DNA of 64,000 nucleotides from Cercis canadensis. Lineage: Eukaryota > Streptophyta > Magnoliopsida > Fabales > Fabaceae. The position numbers were made by a program, and so were the translations under genes. The stretch covers positions 1,718,130 through 1,782,129 of the forward strand of contig QAOA01006734.1 of the NCBI GenBank assembly GCA_003255065.1. Direction: 5' to 3'. The notes below the pieces were generated by a model. That model searched no databases and was not told where the DNA came from. It saw only the letters and a program-made list of their open reading frames with translations. Below are positions 1-11,800 of the stretch, piece by piece (within the stretch, counting starts at the first letter, position 1; every line of letters begins with the position of its first letter).

Positions 1-626
1 ATTTTGGATCCCTCTACCTGGTCTACCATGCTTTTAGTGACTCACAAGGTATTGATTTGACACATGGAAGAAAGAAAACCATCCATTTCGGTCCATAAAA
101 AATAACGGTCATTCTTGTTTGACCGGCAACCTGTCTTACATGTAAATTATATATATTGTTTGAATTGTAAAAAGATGCCCAAAATATGCCATGGTTCTTG
201 TTGGTATTGGAAGTTAGGAAGAAGTTAACCAAATATAACCGGATTTGAAAATCACTGTACATCTCCCTTTATCTCTTCCAATAAAGAAAAAGATAATGCC
301 AAAATCTGTGCAAGCGAGAGTCATTCATTTTCTATTTTTCTGATGATATACGTGGGTAGTCATTTCCACCTCTCTCACATACAAGAAGTTTTCTTCTTCC
401 TCTGTATTTTCCAGATTTCAGATTTCATCAGGTGCCAAAGCATTTACAAGATCGAATAACAGTGAAGTTGTCCGCCGAGGACACCCTTGCCGCCGGACCC
501 AGTTTGGTATGCCCCTACCTTGCGTTGATCGCTGACATCTTGCTAGCCTAGAACAATTTCGGCCCTTTCTCTATAATTTCGAATATGTTTGGTTTAATTC
601 TTAATTGTGTTCATGATATGAGAAGG
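1..626. other. Intergenic sequence at window edge, possible non-coding exon
   Basis: No convincing coding region is seen. Bases about 380-515 are less AT-rich than the surroundings: a pyrimidine-rich stretch ending in CAG (about 410-432) is followed by some 80 bases ending at a donor-like GTATGC (about 508). This could be a 5' untranslated exon of a gene cut off or lost in this haplotype. No open frame or homology supports it, so it is only noted. Confidence 0.25.
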
Positions 627-629
627 TTA

Positions 630-1471
630 GGACCTGTTTGCTTTAGAAAATATTTTAATATTTTCATTTCCTATTTTTATTTTTTGAAACACGTTTTCAT
701 TTTCAAATTTTCAATTTTAAAAAACATGTTTGCTGAAAATTTTCTATTTCCATTTTCAAACCACATCACCTGCTCCTTTTCCATTCCTATCAACTTCTTT
801 GGTACACCTTCACTACTTTGCACCATGTGTACGACCAAAACCATCAATCACACACACAATCTTCCCACGATTCCATTGTCTCATACTTCCGAGTAAACAA
901 AGGAAGAACAACAAACCTCTGAGCTCTCTTTGCTTTGGAAATTCAAAGCTGGTACACTCTCACAAAGTCAATGCACCGACTCCTCTGCTCCATTTATGGA
1001 TCCAAGTCACTTGCAGCTCATTTTCATGTGAAAACCTTCTGAGAACTTTCGTGGGTTTTCAGTATTTTATCAGCAGAGTTTTAATTTCAAATGGTTTTAT
1101 GATTTTCTCATCTAGGTTGCATTTCTTTTTTTATTCTAGCGTTTCAGTTTTCTTCCCTGAATGTTTTACGGATTGGGAGAATTGAGTAGATGAAGGCTGT
1201 AGGTGGTAGATGACAGCAAATAAGCGTTGCGTGTAGAAGAAATATAAATTTAGAGAGAAAAAAAAAAAGTCACATAAATTAGAAGTATACCACCGGTCTT
1301 TGTCAGAACAATGAAACCTTCTAAAAGACGTTTTCAGTTTCGTACCAATTTTTGGAAACATTTCCAATGTTTTCAATGAAAACATTTTTATTTATACTCA
1401 ACCAAACATCTTAAGTTTATTTTCATTTTCATTGAAAATGAAAACAAGAAACAGCAGAAGCAAACAGCCCC
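630..1471. mobile_element. Non-autonomous TIR element with TTA target duplication (PIF/Harbinger-like)
   Basis: The left end begins GGACCTGTTTGCTT at 630. The right end, read on the other strand from 1471, begins GGGGCTGTTTGCTT. Both are directly flanked by TTA (627-629 and 1472-1474), the 3-bp target duplication expected of PIF/Harbinger (Tourist-like) elements. Both subterminal regions are rich in ATTTTCATTTTC-type blocks in opposite orientation. The 842-bp interior has no intact transposase frame, so the element must have relied on another copy. Longer open frames inside it match nothing I recognise. Confidence 0.75.
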
Positions 1472-2765
1472 TTAGTGTGCAATTTCTCTGTTTTCCTCCA
1501 CCGCTACCACATTTGAGAAGGAGATGATTCTCTTTTCTTTTCTTTTTCTTTTTTTTTTTAAATATTCTATTAATGAATTAGAATAAGAAATAAGAAAAAT
1601 TTGTCAAGTCAACAAATTCTGTCATATATTTGATAGTAAGTTAACTGAATGACCAAAATTGTTACTTTCTTGTAAATGAAAGGCTTAAATTGTTTAATTT
1701 TAAAATATGAGAATTAAAATATATTTTTTACAAAATAGAAGAACTAAAATGATAATTAAGCCAAAAAATTAATAATATAATAAATGGTGGAATAATATAT
1801 ATATTTAAGTGGGTATACAACTAGGGACATTAGTTCAAACCACTAATGTAGTAATTTCCCTAGTTAATTTGCAAATGTTTATTTCTTGGGTTTAAATTGA
1901 AAAATCCGGATCATATATATGATAAATCCGCTTATTTAAGTATGCTTAGTGAATTTTCATTAATCAATAAATATAGCCATCTAGGTGGTTTTCATAAACC
2001 ATGCACTTGATTCTTATTAACTATGCAAATATTGGGCTCCACTTAACTAGCTGCATGAGGCTCAAGTAGATGTTCTCTTTGATTCATCAATGGTTAATCA
2101 TTGATGCCAATGACAATTTAGGTTTATTTAGTAGATTTCACTAGTCATATTTACTTAGTAGTGGATATAAATATGCAATTGAGTTCAAAATAGTGGGTTT
2201 TATTAATCAGGTATGCTTGGTCTTTAGTTTAACTTCACATTCTTTGTTAATTTAGTGGATCTCACTAATAATAAAGATTTCAATAGAAAATTGAGAATCA
2301 AATAGTGGTTTATTAAAATTATAAATATTTGTCATATGATATAATAAAACACACACATGGCGACCCACATTGAACAATTATCAATTAAAATTTTCAAAAT
2401 TAGTGGTAATGCAAGAGTTATTGTTTGTTTGTATGTAGATTGTCTTGCTTTGTTTTTTATTCAATGTGAAGCTACTTATTTTTGCTAAAAATTTATATGC
2501 TAGTGTTGTGCTAATTAGTAATTCTTATACAATATTAATTTTGTATAACCTTAGTAATAATTTAAATGAGACTAAACTTTATAGTTTTAATTGTGTCACA
2601 AGTATATTGGAGTGACACATAAATTAAACTTTCTATATAATAATGTTGTGCTAATTAACAATTTCTCATATGAGATTCATTTAGTTGTCATTAAAAAGCA
2701 ATGAATTATAGCTTTCCAATTTTATGAGACTAACCTAAGTTGTGTCAAAAGTATTAGAGTGAGGC

Positions 2766-5609
2766 CTATAAAGCACCGAAACGTCGCAAATCAAGACTTA
2801 CCCATTTCAAGTATGTTTCCAAAATGCAAAACACGTCTCACTTCAAAAAACGCACCCCTTTTTTTCTCTCTTTTTTTTTTTTTTTTTTTATGACGTTTCG
2901 AAACATGCCGAAATACACCGTTCCAAAACGCCTTGCTACCAGCCAGTTAGTGGAACGATGCCGTTTCAGGAGATGCTAAAAAACCATTAATGCGAAACGA
3001 CATAGTTTTAGGAGATGCAGAAATATCATTTACGCAAAATGATGTCATTTTGCGTAAGTGGCATTTATGCATGCCATAAATGATGCCATTCCAAATTGAG
3101 CCTTTTCTGAACCCGTTCTTCTCCTAACTCGAAATCACAAAAGCTCCATAATTAAATTTTATCTTCCTTTCCTCTTCCTCCTTCTCAGTCTGCAGCTGCT
3201 CCTCTTCCATTGCTTAACCAAAGTGAATGGTGGATTGATTGAAGACTTTGAGAAATCATCATCTAATGCTTAAAAATAGTGAATTATTCTTTAGGGGTAT
3301 GTGACTATTATTGATCATAAAAATAAGAATAGTTGTGAGACTAAAAATTGATAGTGTAATTTTTTGTAATGAAAGTTTTCAAAGAACATATATTAGGGTT
3401 AGACACCATTTATTGAGAATTTCTAGATTTTGTATACAATGGTGCCTAAATGTGACTAGTGAGAATATAGCATCAATAAAGGCCATAATTAAGGCAGTTG
3501 AAGTTAGAAAAAAAAACTCCAGGAAGTTATGTTACCTCCTAGTCTTAGTCTTATGGTTGAGAAATCAATTAGGGGAAATAAAAGAAAGGCTATTGGTCCT
3601 CTTGAAAAAACTTTTAACCAAGAAATTAAATAACAAATTAAGTCTGAAATTGCAAGAATATTTTATTCAGCTGATTTGTCTTTTAATATTGAACGTAATT
3701 CTCATTACATAAATGTATTTTAAATGTGTGTAAACAACACTATTTATAGTTTTGTGCCTCATGGTTATAATGCATTAATAACTACTTTGTTACAAAAAAA
3801 GAAGGCATGTGTTGAGAGATTAATGCTACTAATTAAAGAGACTTTGAAGGAGAATGAGTTGAGTATAGTGAGTGATGGTTGGAATAATGTTTAAAGAAGA
3901 CCACTAATTAATTTTATGTTTTTGAAAACTATTGATGGTTCTGCAGAATATAAAAATAAAAATTATATTGTTCAATTGATGAGATCTGTAATTCAAGAAG
4001 TCGGCCCAAACAATGTAGTGCAAATTATCACTGACAATATCCCAATTTGTAAAGCTGTTGGTTTAATTATTAAAGTTGAATATCTTTTCATATTCTGGAC
4101 CCTTTGTATGGTACATACATTAAATCTTACATTGAAAAATATTTGTGCTGCTAAGAACACAAAGAAAAATGAGAATGCTTATAATATGTGTCATTGGATT
4201 ACTCAAGTTATTGAATATGCTATGTTTATTAGGAAGTTTATCATAAATCATTTAATGAAGCTATTTATATTTAATGTATTTGTGCCTCTAAAATTATTGA
4301 TCATTATTAAAATAAGATTTGTTTCAACCATAGTAATACTCAAAAGGCTAAAACTCATAAAACATGCTTTCCAAAACATGATTATTAGTGATCAATAGAT
4401 CAATTATAAAGAGGATGATGTTAGAAAGACTAGTTATATGAGAGGAACTCTTTTGGATGAAGTCTGGTGGAATTAGATTGACTATATCCTTTATTTTACA
4501 AAACCTATATATGAAATGCTTCGACTTTGTGATACTGATAAACCTATATTGTATTTGATTTATGATTTTTGGGATTGTATGATTGGAGAAGTCAAGACAA
4601 CCATTTATAAACATGAAGGAAAACAATCTCATGAACAATCATCATTTTATGATGTAGTGTATGAAATACTTCTTAGTTGTTAGGCAAAGAATTGTTCACC
4701 GTTTCATTGTTTTACTCATTCACTAAATTCAAGGTGAATTTTAAATCAATTTTCTTCATTTAATTTCTTAATTTTTTTTATATAAAATTTGATATATACT
4801 ATTTCAATATTTTTCTCCATATTATATAGGTATTATAGTGAAAAATTGTTTAGTGAGACACCAAATAAAATTGCTCCACATCGGGATAATGAAATATTCA
4901 AATAAAAGAATATTTGTTTCAATATTTGAGTTCTTTGATTTCTCTAGAAACTTTAGAGATTTTTCTTGCTCTAAATTCATTAAAGATATATGGAGATTGG
5001 CCAAATGCTTGGTGGAATAACTATGGGGTTGCTGTCTCTTTGCTCCAAGCACTTACTTTGAACCTTCTTTGCCAATCATGCTCATCATTTTGCTGTGAAA
5101 GCAATTGGAGTACATACTCCTTTTATCTATTTAATGAAGAGAAATTTGACGAATCTTTAGAGGGCTGAATATTTAGTTTTTATTCATACAAATATTCATC
5201 TTTTGTCAAGGAAAACTGAAAAAAAATTGGGATATTATTGGAAATAATTGAGAGCTATTCGATGGGACTAATGGTCTTAAAGTTGCTAGCTTATCACTTT
5301 TTGAACTTGAGATAAAAGCTATAATCATTGGTGATGGTGGTGATGAAAATAATGAAATTAATAGTGTTAAGAGTTAAATTTTGATTGATGATTTATATTT
5401 TGAGTTAATACTTATTAGTTGTTACTTATTTACTAAGGATTAATGATTGATATTTTTGATGTTTGGAGAATTTTAAGATTTTCATTCTATTTGATAAATA
5501 TATATATATGATGCGGCATACCTGTACCCATATTTTTTTTTAAAATGCCATACAAACGTTTCGTACCTATATCAGGTATGAAATCTGTACTTATACCCGT
5601 GCTACATAG
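2766..5609 (+). mobile_element. hAT-superfamily DNA transposon, decayed, with 8-bp target duplication
   Basis: AGTGAGGC is present on both sides (2758-2765 and 5610-5617), the 8-bp target duplication typical of hAT insertions. The left end reads CTATAAAGCACCG. The right end read inward on the other strand is CTATGTAGCACGG, so the two termini match at 10 of 13 positions. The interior contains a broken BED/DUF659-type hAT transposase on the + strand. Removing the element restores a continuous copy of the local degenerate repeat, which confirms that it inserted into it. Confidence 0.8.
3560..5390 (+). pseudogene. Broken hAT transposase (DUF659 / hAT dimerisation type)
   Basis: The conceptual protein follows the widespread plant BED-finger hAT transposase. 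In order it shows a segment around 'YNALITTLLQKKKACVERL', 'LSIVSDGWNNV' with 'RRPLINFMFLKTIDGS' (DUF659-like, about 3760-3950), 'QEVGPNNVVQIITDN' and 'MVHTLNLTLKNICAAKNT' (about 3985-4160). Farther on are 'IYEMLRLCDTDKP' (about 4505-4550) and a C-terminal dimerisation piece 'CSSFCCESNWSTYSF' (about 5080-5125). The first two pieces are in different frames from their neighbours, and several stops and frameshifts break the reading, so no functional product is possible. The BED zinc finger is not recognisable. Confidence 0.8.
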
Positions 5610-6099
5610 AGTGAGGCACATAAATTAACATAGTGGTCATAAGTAGCAAAACATTAAAGTTTCTCTATATTCTTGGTAAATTTAAGGGTCACATGAAATT
5701 AAATTAGATATATTGGTTACCTAGAAAGTGAGACATGGTTAAAGTTTCTCATGAGATAAACCTTATTGTGTCAAAAGTCTTAAAATGAGGCATGGATTAA
5801 ACTTTTTATATGTTAGTCTAGTGCTATTTAAAAATTTCTCATATGATATTAATTTAGTGGTTATAAAAAGATATTAATTAAATACTCTATTTTAGTGGCA
5901 AGTTAGTGTTTACATGAGATTTAATATAGTAATCATTAATAGTTATAAAGTGAGGAATGAGTTAAAGATTGTCATGAGATTAAACTTATTACATGAAAAG
6001 TATTATAGTGAGCATTAATTAAATTTGGTATATACTAATATTGTGTAATTAATAATTTTTTTACATGAGTAATTTGACAATAATAGCTAGTTATGAAGT

Positions 6100-7085
6100 A
6101 AAATAAAAAATTATATAATCATGAATAGCAATATGAATTTAGTTGTGGACAATAAATGGATGAAAACTAATTAAAATTTAATCTAATAAGTACGAATTAA
6201 TCTAATTAGTACTAACCCTAATAGGTAAGAACTCAACTATGAGGGATTCATAGTTATTTAATTCATGGTAATCATATTGATGACTTAAGAAAATAAATGT
6301 TGGTTCTTAAGAGAGCATTTTAATGTTTTTGATAATATTGGGTGAACACTAATTTTAATAAGTCACAAGGTCACGTTGACAATTCAATAGATTTGGAAGC
6401 ACGGTTATTTGACCAAAAACCAAGGCCATGTGTTTGGTTTCATTGGCTTCTCATTTCAGTAGTGCCAACCTCGCGAAAGTGGCAATTCCAAATTTCCTTT
6501 CAACTTTTGTAATCACGGGATCATTTCTTAATTTCAATTATTTAATTGGTGATTCTGCAATTCCCTAAAACCCACAGCTGAAGGTTTTTGGGTGTGGTGG
6601 GTCCAAAAGTCTAAGGCACTGTCCCGTTTTTGTTGGTTTGTCAGTCAGGGTATTGATACCCTAGTCCGTACTCCGGTATTTTAGTACCCACCTTTTTATT
6701 TTTCATGTTTGGCAACTGATATTTCTTAACAATATAATTGGCATCTTAGATGTTATGACTGGGTATTGTTCCTTTTCTGTATGGATTGAATTTATAACAT
6801 CTCTCTTGAATAAGTATTATATGTTTATATCAATCAATGTCAAGCTTGATAAGTATTAGATGATTTTTATAAAAAAGAAGAAGATGATTTTATTAAAAAA
6901 GAGTTACAACAGTTTTATTTTATTTTATTTTTGTCTTAATAGTGCATCTTAACAGGAGTTTCAATTCATCGTATTTAGTTGCATTTCTGAGAAAATGACG
7001 GAAGAAAGCATTTGCTTACAACGTTTGGGGAGGTTAATGATGTGTTAGATTAACCACCATAATGTGTTCTTTTTTTTTACACTCA
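6100..7085. other. AT-rich intergenic sequence
   Basis: No gene, RNA gene or clear element is recognised here. The sequence is AT-rich and carries stops in all frames. Confidence 0.5.
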
Positions 7086-7331
7086 AGGGTGTTTGATACA
7101 AGAATTTTTTTTTAGTTTTCCGGAAACATCTGGTCTATTTGATTTATGTTTTTAAAAATTGTTTTTTTATTTTTAAAAATAAAAAAAAAAAAACTTGTTT
7201 GATATGACTGTTTTCAAAAATATGTTTTGAAAACTTCTTCTCACAAAATTATTCTAAAAATAATAAAATAAAAACAAGAGAGAGTTGTTTTCAACAATTA
7301 TTTTTAAAAACAAAAACATTTTCAAACACAC
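7086..7331. mobile_element. Small MITE with GTGTTTGA termini
   Basis: The left end reads AGGGTGTTTGATAC. The right end on the other strand reads GTGTGTTTGAAAATG. TCA flanks both sides (7083-7085 and 7332-7334), which would be a 3-bp target duplication. The interior is A/T homopolymer-rich and non-coding. Size (about 246 bp) and termini fit a Tourist/PIF-Harbinger-like miniature element, though TCA is not the usual TWA target. Confidence 0.55.
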
Positions 7332-7334
7332 TCA

Positions 7335-8236
7335 TTATTCCTGATAATCTTGTTCTCATGAATGTTATACTTTATATTTTGTTGGCCATAAACATTATTG
7401 GGAATCTTATATCTTCATGTATGGTTCAAATGCTATTTTTTTTTTTTTGAGAATTTAGGTTATTTTTTCAAAAATACCCCTATTTAAATTTGGATGAATA
7501 AATAAAAAAAATTACTATTATATATCATTTTTATGGTAAAATCCATATATAATATGAAAAAATACATTGTTTTATGCACAAAGTGGCAAAAATAAATATA
7601 TATTCTTTATGTATGATGGACCAACTAATTAAATAAACAAAATTGAAATTGTCATAGCACTTAACAACCAGTCACATAATGAGACTAATCCATATTCGGG
7701 ACGAGAACAGTACTAGTAAATCTCTCACAACAAATGTAACTCAAAGAATTCAAACTAAAAACTTTTAGCCTAAAATACCTTAGGACTCAACCTGTTTCTA
7801 TTATGCTAATACCTTATTAGTAACCATCGGTGTTTTAGTTGAATTTTACAACTACCGTATTCTTTCTTTGTTACATCTATCGTAATACAAAAAAGTAAGC
7901 TGGTAATTAAACGTATTAACTTATTTCAATTATATTATTGATAATACATCCTTTTTAATTTTTTGAATCTTATTTTAATCAAATTATCGGCAGAAAGAAT
8001 ATATTAATGATGTTAACACATATAATAGCCACTCTATTTTTATTCTTCCGTCTTCATTTTTTTAGAAGTTTTCATCTCCATAAAAAATACGCTTTTAATG
8101 ATTTCCTTTTATTATCTGATATCTGCTTTTTTGTTGGTTGGTAATGGATATATATTTATTTTTACTAAAAGTATTTGATATTTGATTTGAAAGTATTATT
8201 ATCACAAATTAGCTGGCTCACAATACCCAAATTAGT
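7335..8236. other. AT-rich intergenic sequence
   Basis: No gene or clear element is seen between the MITE and the promoter-proximal region of the HULK gene. Confidence 0.5.
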
Positions 8237-8480
8237 GCCCAAAAATATATCACAGATAGGCCCAAATTGTTTATTTGATAACGTTTTAAACCAGACAGGC
8301 ACAATCGGCCGAAAACCAAATCAGGTCCAATCTGAGTCATTGTTGGCAGATGTGGCCCGTGAGTTTGAGTTGAGCCCAGTAGGCCCTATTACTAAAGTAG
8401 GAGCGTGCGTGGGTCTTTCTGGATGCGATTTATGATATGCGAATGCTGAATGATTTTGGTCAATCACGTCACGTGCGCCT
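8237..8480 (+). promoter_or_regulatory. Likely upstream region of the HULK gene: GCCCA motifs and a G-box
   Basis: GCCCA motifs (site II/UP1-like, common in promoters of broadly expressed plant genes) occur near 8237, 8260 and 8374. A CACGTG G-box lies at 8470-8475 inside TCACGTCACGTGCG. A further GCCCA is near 8543. Base composition shifts from very AT-rich to more balanced here. The transcription start is probably around 8560-8640, where a CT-rich leader begins, but no TATA box is obvious. Confidence 0.4.
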
Positions 8481-8750
8481 GAAACGGAGTTACGGAAGTA
8501 TCAAAGACCCAGCCAGGCTCGTCAGCACAGAGCGCACGTTAGCCCACTTCACGGAGTAAGAACCCATACTCCCTGCGCACCCTAGCTTCCACCTCACCTA
8601 ACCAACTCATATCTCTCTGTGAAACCACTTCTTCCACAAAAACTCTCTTCAACTCTCTTTTTCCCCTCTGAAAATTAGGGTTTCATCACAATCAGTCTCT
8701 ATCAACTGCTCCTCTTCTTTTCTTGATTCTCTGTGACCTTTTGTGTTTCA

Positions 8751-8870
8751 ATGCCTGCGAATTCCGTCAGAAAATTCCAAAGTGTGCCAAGCCGTTCGAT
8801 TATTGAACGATTTTGGCATATCGCTGAGTTCGGCTATTCGATTCAGTTTAAATCACTTGCCCGAATTTGA
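8751..8870 (+). promoter_or_regulatory. Upstream ORF of 39 codons in the HULK 5' leader
   Basis: The only ATG seen between the probable leader start and the main start lies at 8751 and opens a 39-codon frame that stops at 8868-8870, 25 nt before the HULK start codon at 8895. The peptide begins MPANSVRKFQSV. Being the first AUG, it would be expected to lower or condition translation of the main frame. Whether the peptide is conserved cannot be judged from one sequence. A 5' intron removing it cannot be excluded. Confidence 0.55.
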
Positions 8871-8894
8871 CTATAGCGACGCCGGGTTCCTCTT

Positions 8895-11800
8895 ATGGCG
8901 CCTAGTCGCAGAAAGGGCGCTAGCAAAGCAGCTGCCGCTGCCGCCGCTCGCCGGCAATGGAAAGTCGGCGATCTTGTGCTTGCCAAAGTTAAAGGTTTCC
9001 CTGCTTGGCCTGCCACGGTAGGTACCACTTGTTAATTTTAAGTAAAGTTTTTATTTTTCCGTTTGTTTTGCTATTTAGAATATCCTTTTGTTAGTGTCTG
9101 GGATTGCATGTTACTTTATTTTCAGCTTTTGTGAAGACTTGAGTATATTTATACAGTGTAAGGGTTTTCTGGTATTATGGATCTCAACTTAAAGTTCATG
9201 ACTTTAGGATTTATTTGTTCTTTTAAAATTTGTTATCTGTATGGGTATGAAAACAATTCTAAACGGTAGATAAAGCAGTAAGGTTTGCAGTTTCCTTACC
9301 TTCAACTTTACGTTTTTCAGTTGTGGATTTTGATTTCTTCTTGCATGAATCAAATGACAATCTAGAGATATTCTCTGCATACCTACTAACAAAAGCCCAG
9401 ACTTTGGCCGAATATTAAAAAAAGAACTTGACCTGCTCTTTCTTCGGAAACAACTATTGAGAAGGTCGAGACCACGGGCTGAAACTACCTGGAGCAATTT
9501 GGTGGCCTACCCATCTTCCCCTCTCCCAAAAGATTAAACCAAAAAAGAAAAAAGAGAACGAAGAAAATGAAAGGAATTAACATAGCGAAATAAGATGCAA
9601 GAAGAGAGAGGTTATATGTGCCTTGTACTTTTTATGGTCATGTGCAATTTTTATGTTGTTATAGCCACTCTATATATCTTCTCGGCCTTAGAAGAAGAGA
9701 AATCATTCAATTTTTCTTGTTATAGAGATTTTGTTTGGCTCATCAAGTTTTTTGCCGGTGCCAGGTAAGTGAGCCGGAGAAGTGGGGTTATTCCGCTGAT
9801 TGGAAGAAAGTGCTTGTTTACTTCTTTGGTACCCAACAGATGTGAGTATTCAAAACAATATCTTGTCAATTACTTACTTTTTTAGTATGCTTATAGCAGT
9901 TGTGTGTTGTATAACTTGGGGAATCAAATATACATGTTTAATTTGATAATCTAAGCCATTTGAAGCTTAGTTTATGTTACTTGTATGATATCATTATGCC
10001 TGTGTTATTTGTCAAAGGGGTATCATGCTAAGTAGTATCTGTTAGTATGCCTGTGGCAGTGGTGTTTGTGTGTTATGTAACTTCAGGAATCAAATATAAA
10101 TGTCCAAGTTATGTAATCAAGGCCAGTTAAAGCTTAGTTTGTGGTATGATATCATTACTCTTAAGGTATGGATGTGATTTCTTACTGATATCTCAAAGTT
10201 TTCATATTTTCCTTTCTGTTGTTAGGTTTGCCACTAATAAATCACTTGCTTTCTTTACAGTTTTTGTTTCTATGAATTTAGCTAGGCAAAGGTCATATTG
10301 TTTTATGGTGTTCATATGTTTATTCTGAGGTGGCTTTCCTGTTATTTTCACTCTTTAATTATTTGTGTGCATTTCTGTTTCAAGAATTTTTTAGTAAAAC
10401 CTTTACACTGCCTGTGAGGATAATGCTTGTTGATAAGATGCTTCTTTTCATATTGCATATTTATATATTCTGGGTCTACCATACAACTACATCCAGAAAC
10501 AGAAGATTTTATTTTAAGGTAAATTTTTGCAGTAATTATTGAGTTAATAACCATAGATTTATGAGGTTTTACTTTTTAGGCACAGTTCTGGTTATCAGAG
10601 TCAGCTTTAGCTCATTGATATATCAAGTTCGTTTATGCATAGAACTGGGGGGTTAAGGCCCTTTAGGGTTCTTGTATCAATTTTTGGTTTTGTAGGGGTT
10701 TGAATTTTGGTTTGGGTTATATTAAGAGCATCGTTGACATGTGCTGATAATATGCCTTTGCATTCCAGTAGGTAGTACAATTGTGAATCAGTATCATTCT
10801 CAACTGTACCCAGTTGGATTACTAGTTAGTCTTGTAAAGGTCTTTTTCCATATGTTTTCTCATGTAGGGCTTGCATGAGTTTGTATGGAGAAAAGAAAAC
10901 CAGGTCAAAATATTTACTATCTTTTTATTTCTATTTAGGTCTTCAACTATAAGCATTGTAATAGTATAGGATTCTGTGGTGAGTGGGGCTTTCAGTCTAG
11001 TTTTAGTTTTGCTCTTGTGTTGTCTTGGGCTTAGGTGGCCATCATGACACATTTTGAGTTGAATATTGGTTATTTGTCATTTGGCCACCAGGAAATTGAA
11101 TTTGGAGCATGGGACCTGATTTGGCTTGGCCAAGTTTGGGAGCCTTCATGGCTTTTGCGTATGAAGGACAAGGCTTAATTTCATTTGCTTTGCAATTGGG
11201 TTAACTCAAAAGAATAGAGAAAAAGAAATAGAAATGAGATGTGCAGAAATAAGATGGTGATGGATTGACCGAAAAAATGGCCAGGGAGTGGCTATGAACC
11301 TGTGAATTCTATTGGTTGTTGCTGCTTGTGAAAGCTTCTGGACTGAGAAGTCATGGGTCTTTATTTGTTCAACTTTAAGATATTAAACTTCTGAAATGAA
11401 TTTGCCAAACATTTTTTTTGTTTAATGAAAATTGTTCCCAACTCTGTTTTACAAAACTGCATGAGGGAACTAATAAAAAAAAGAACCAAACAGGCATGTA
11501 ATTGCTAGAGCTTTCATGTAAATCTTTTGTTTCTATGTGGTCTTTTTGTGAACCTTTGGTTGTTATTTAGAGATGGAGAATTTTGTATTACTAGTTTATT
11601 TGGCTGCCATGATGTGATTGCAGTAGAATGGTGGTTTTCGTTTTGTTTGGTTATTTTCTCCCTCTTATGTGTATGTAAATGAACACTGCAATTTAAGCTG
11701 CTATTGGGTAAACTCCACTCCTCTGAGATTCCATTTGGAGTTCATGGATGAGAGCAAAGCTAATATTTATTTCGCTTGACCTCAATGCCTTTGCATAGAA

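Larger units (their letters stand above)
2500..6090. repeat. Degenerate repeated motif, interrupted by a hAT insertion
   Basis: Diverged copies of one block recur on the + strand. The block is roughly 'gtgtcaaaagtatt...gagtgaggcataaattaaactttctatata', then 'tgtgctaattaacaatttctcatatgagatt', then 'tagtggtcattaaaaag'. Copies can be followed near 2505, 2590-2700, 2740-2765 joined across the hAT to 5610-5690, 5755-5890 and 5930-6070. Spacing is irregular, so this is an old repeat rather than a clean tandem array. Its nature is unknown. Confidence 0.45.
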
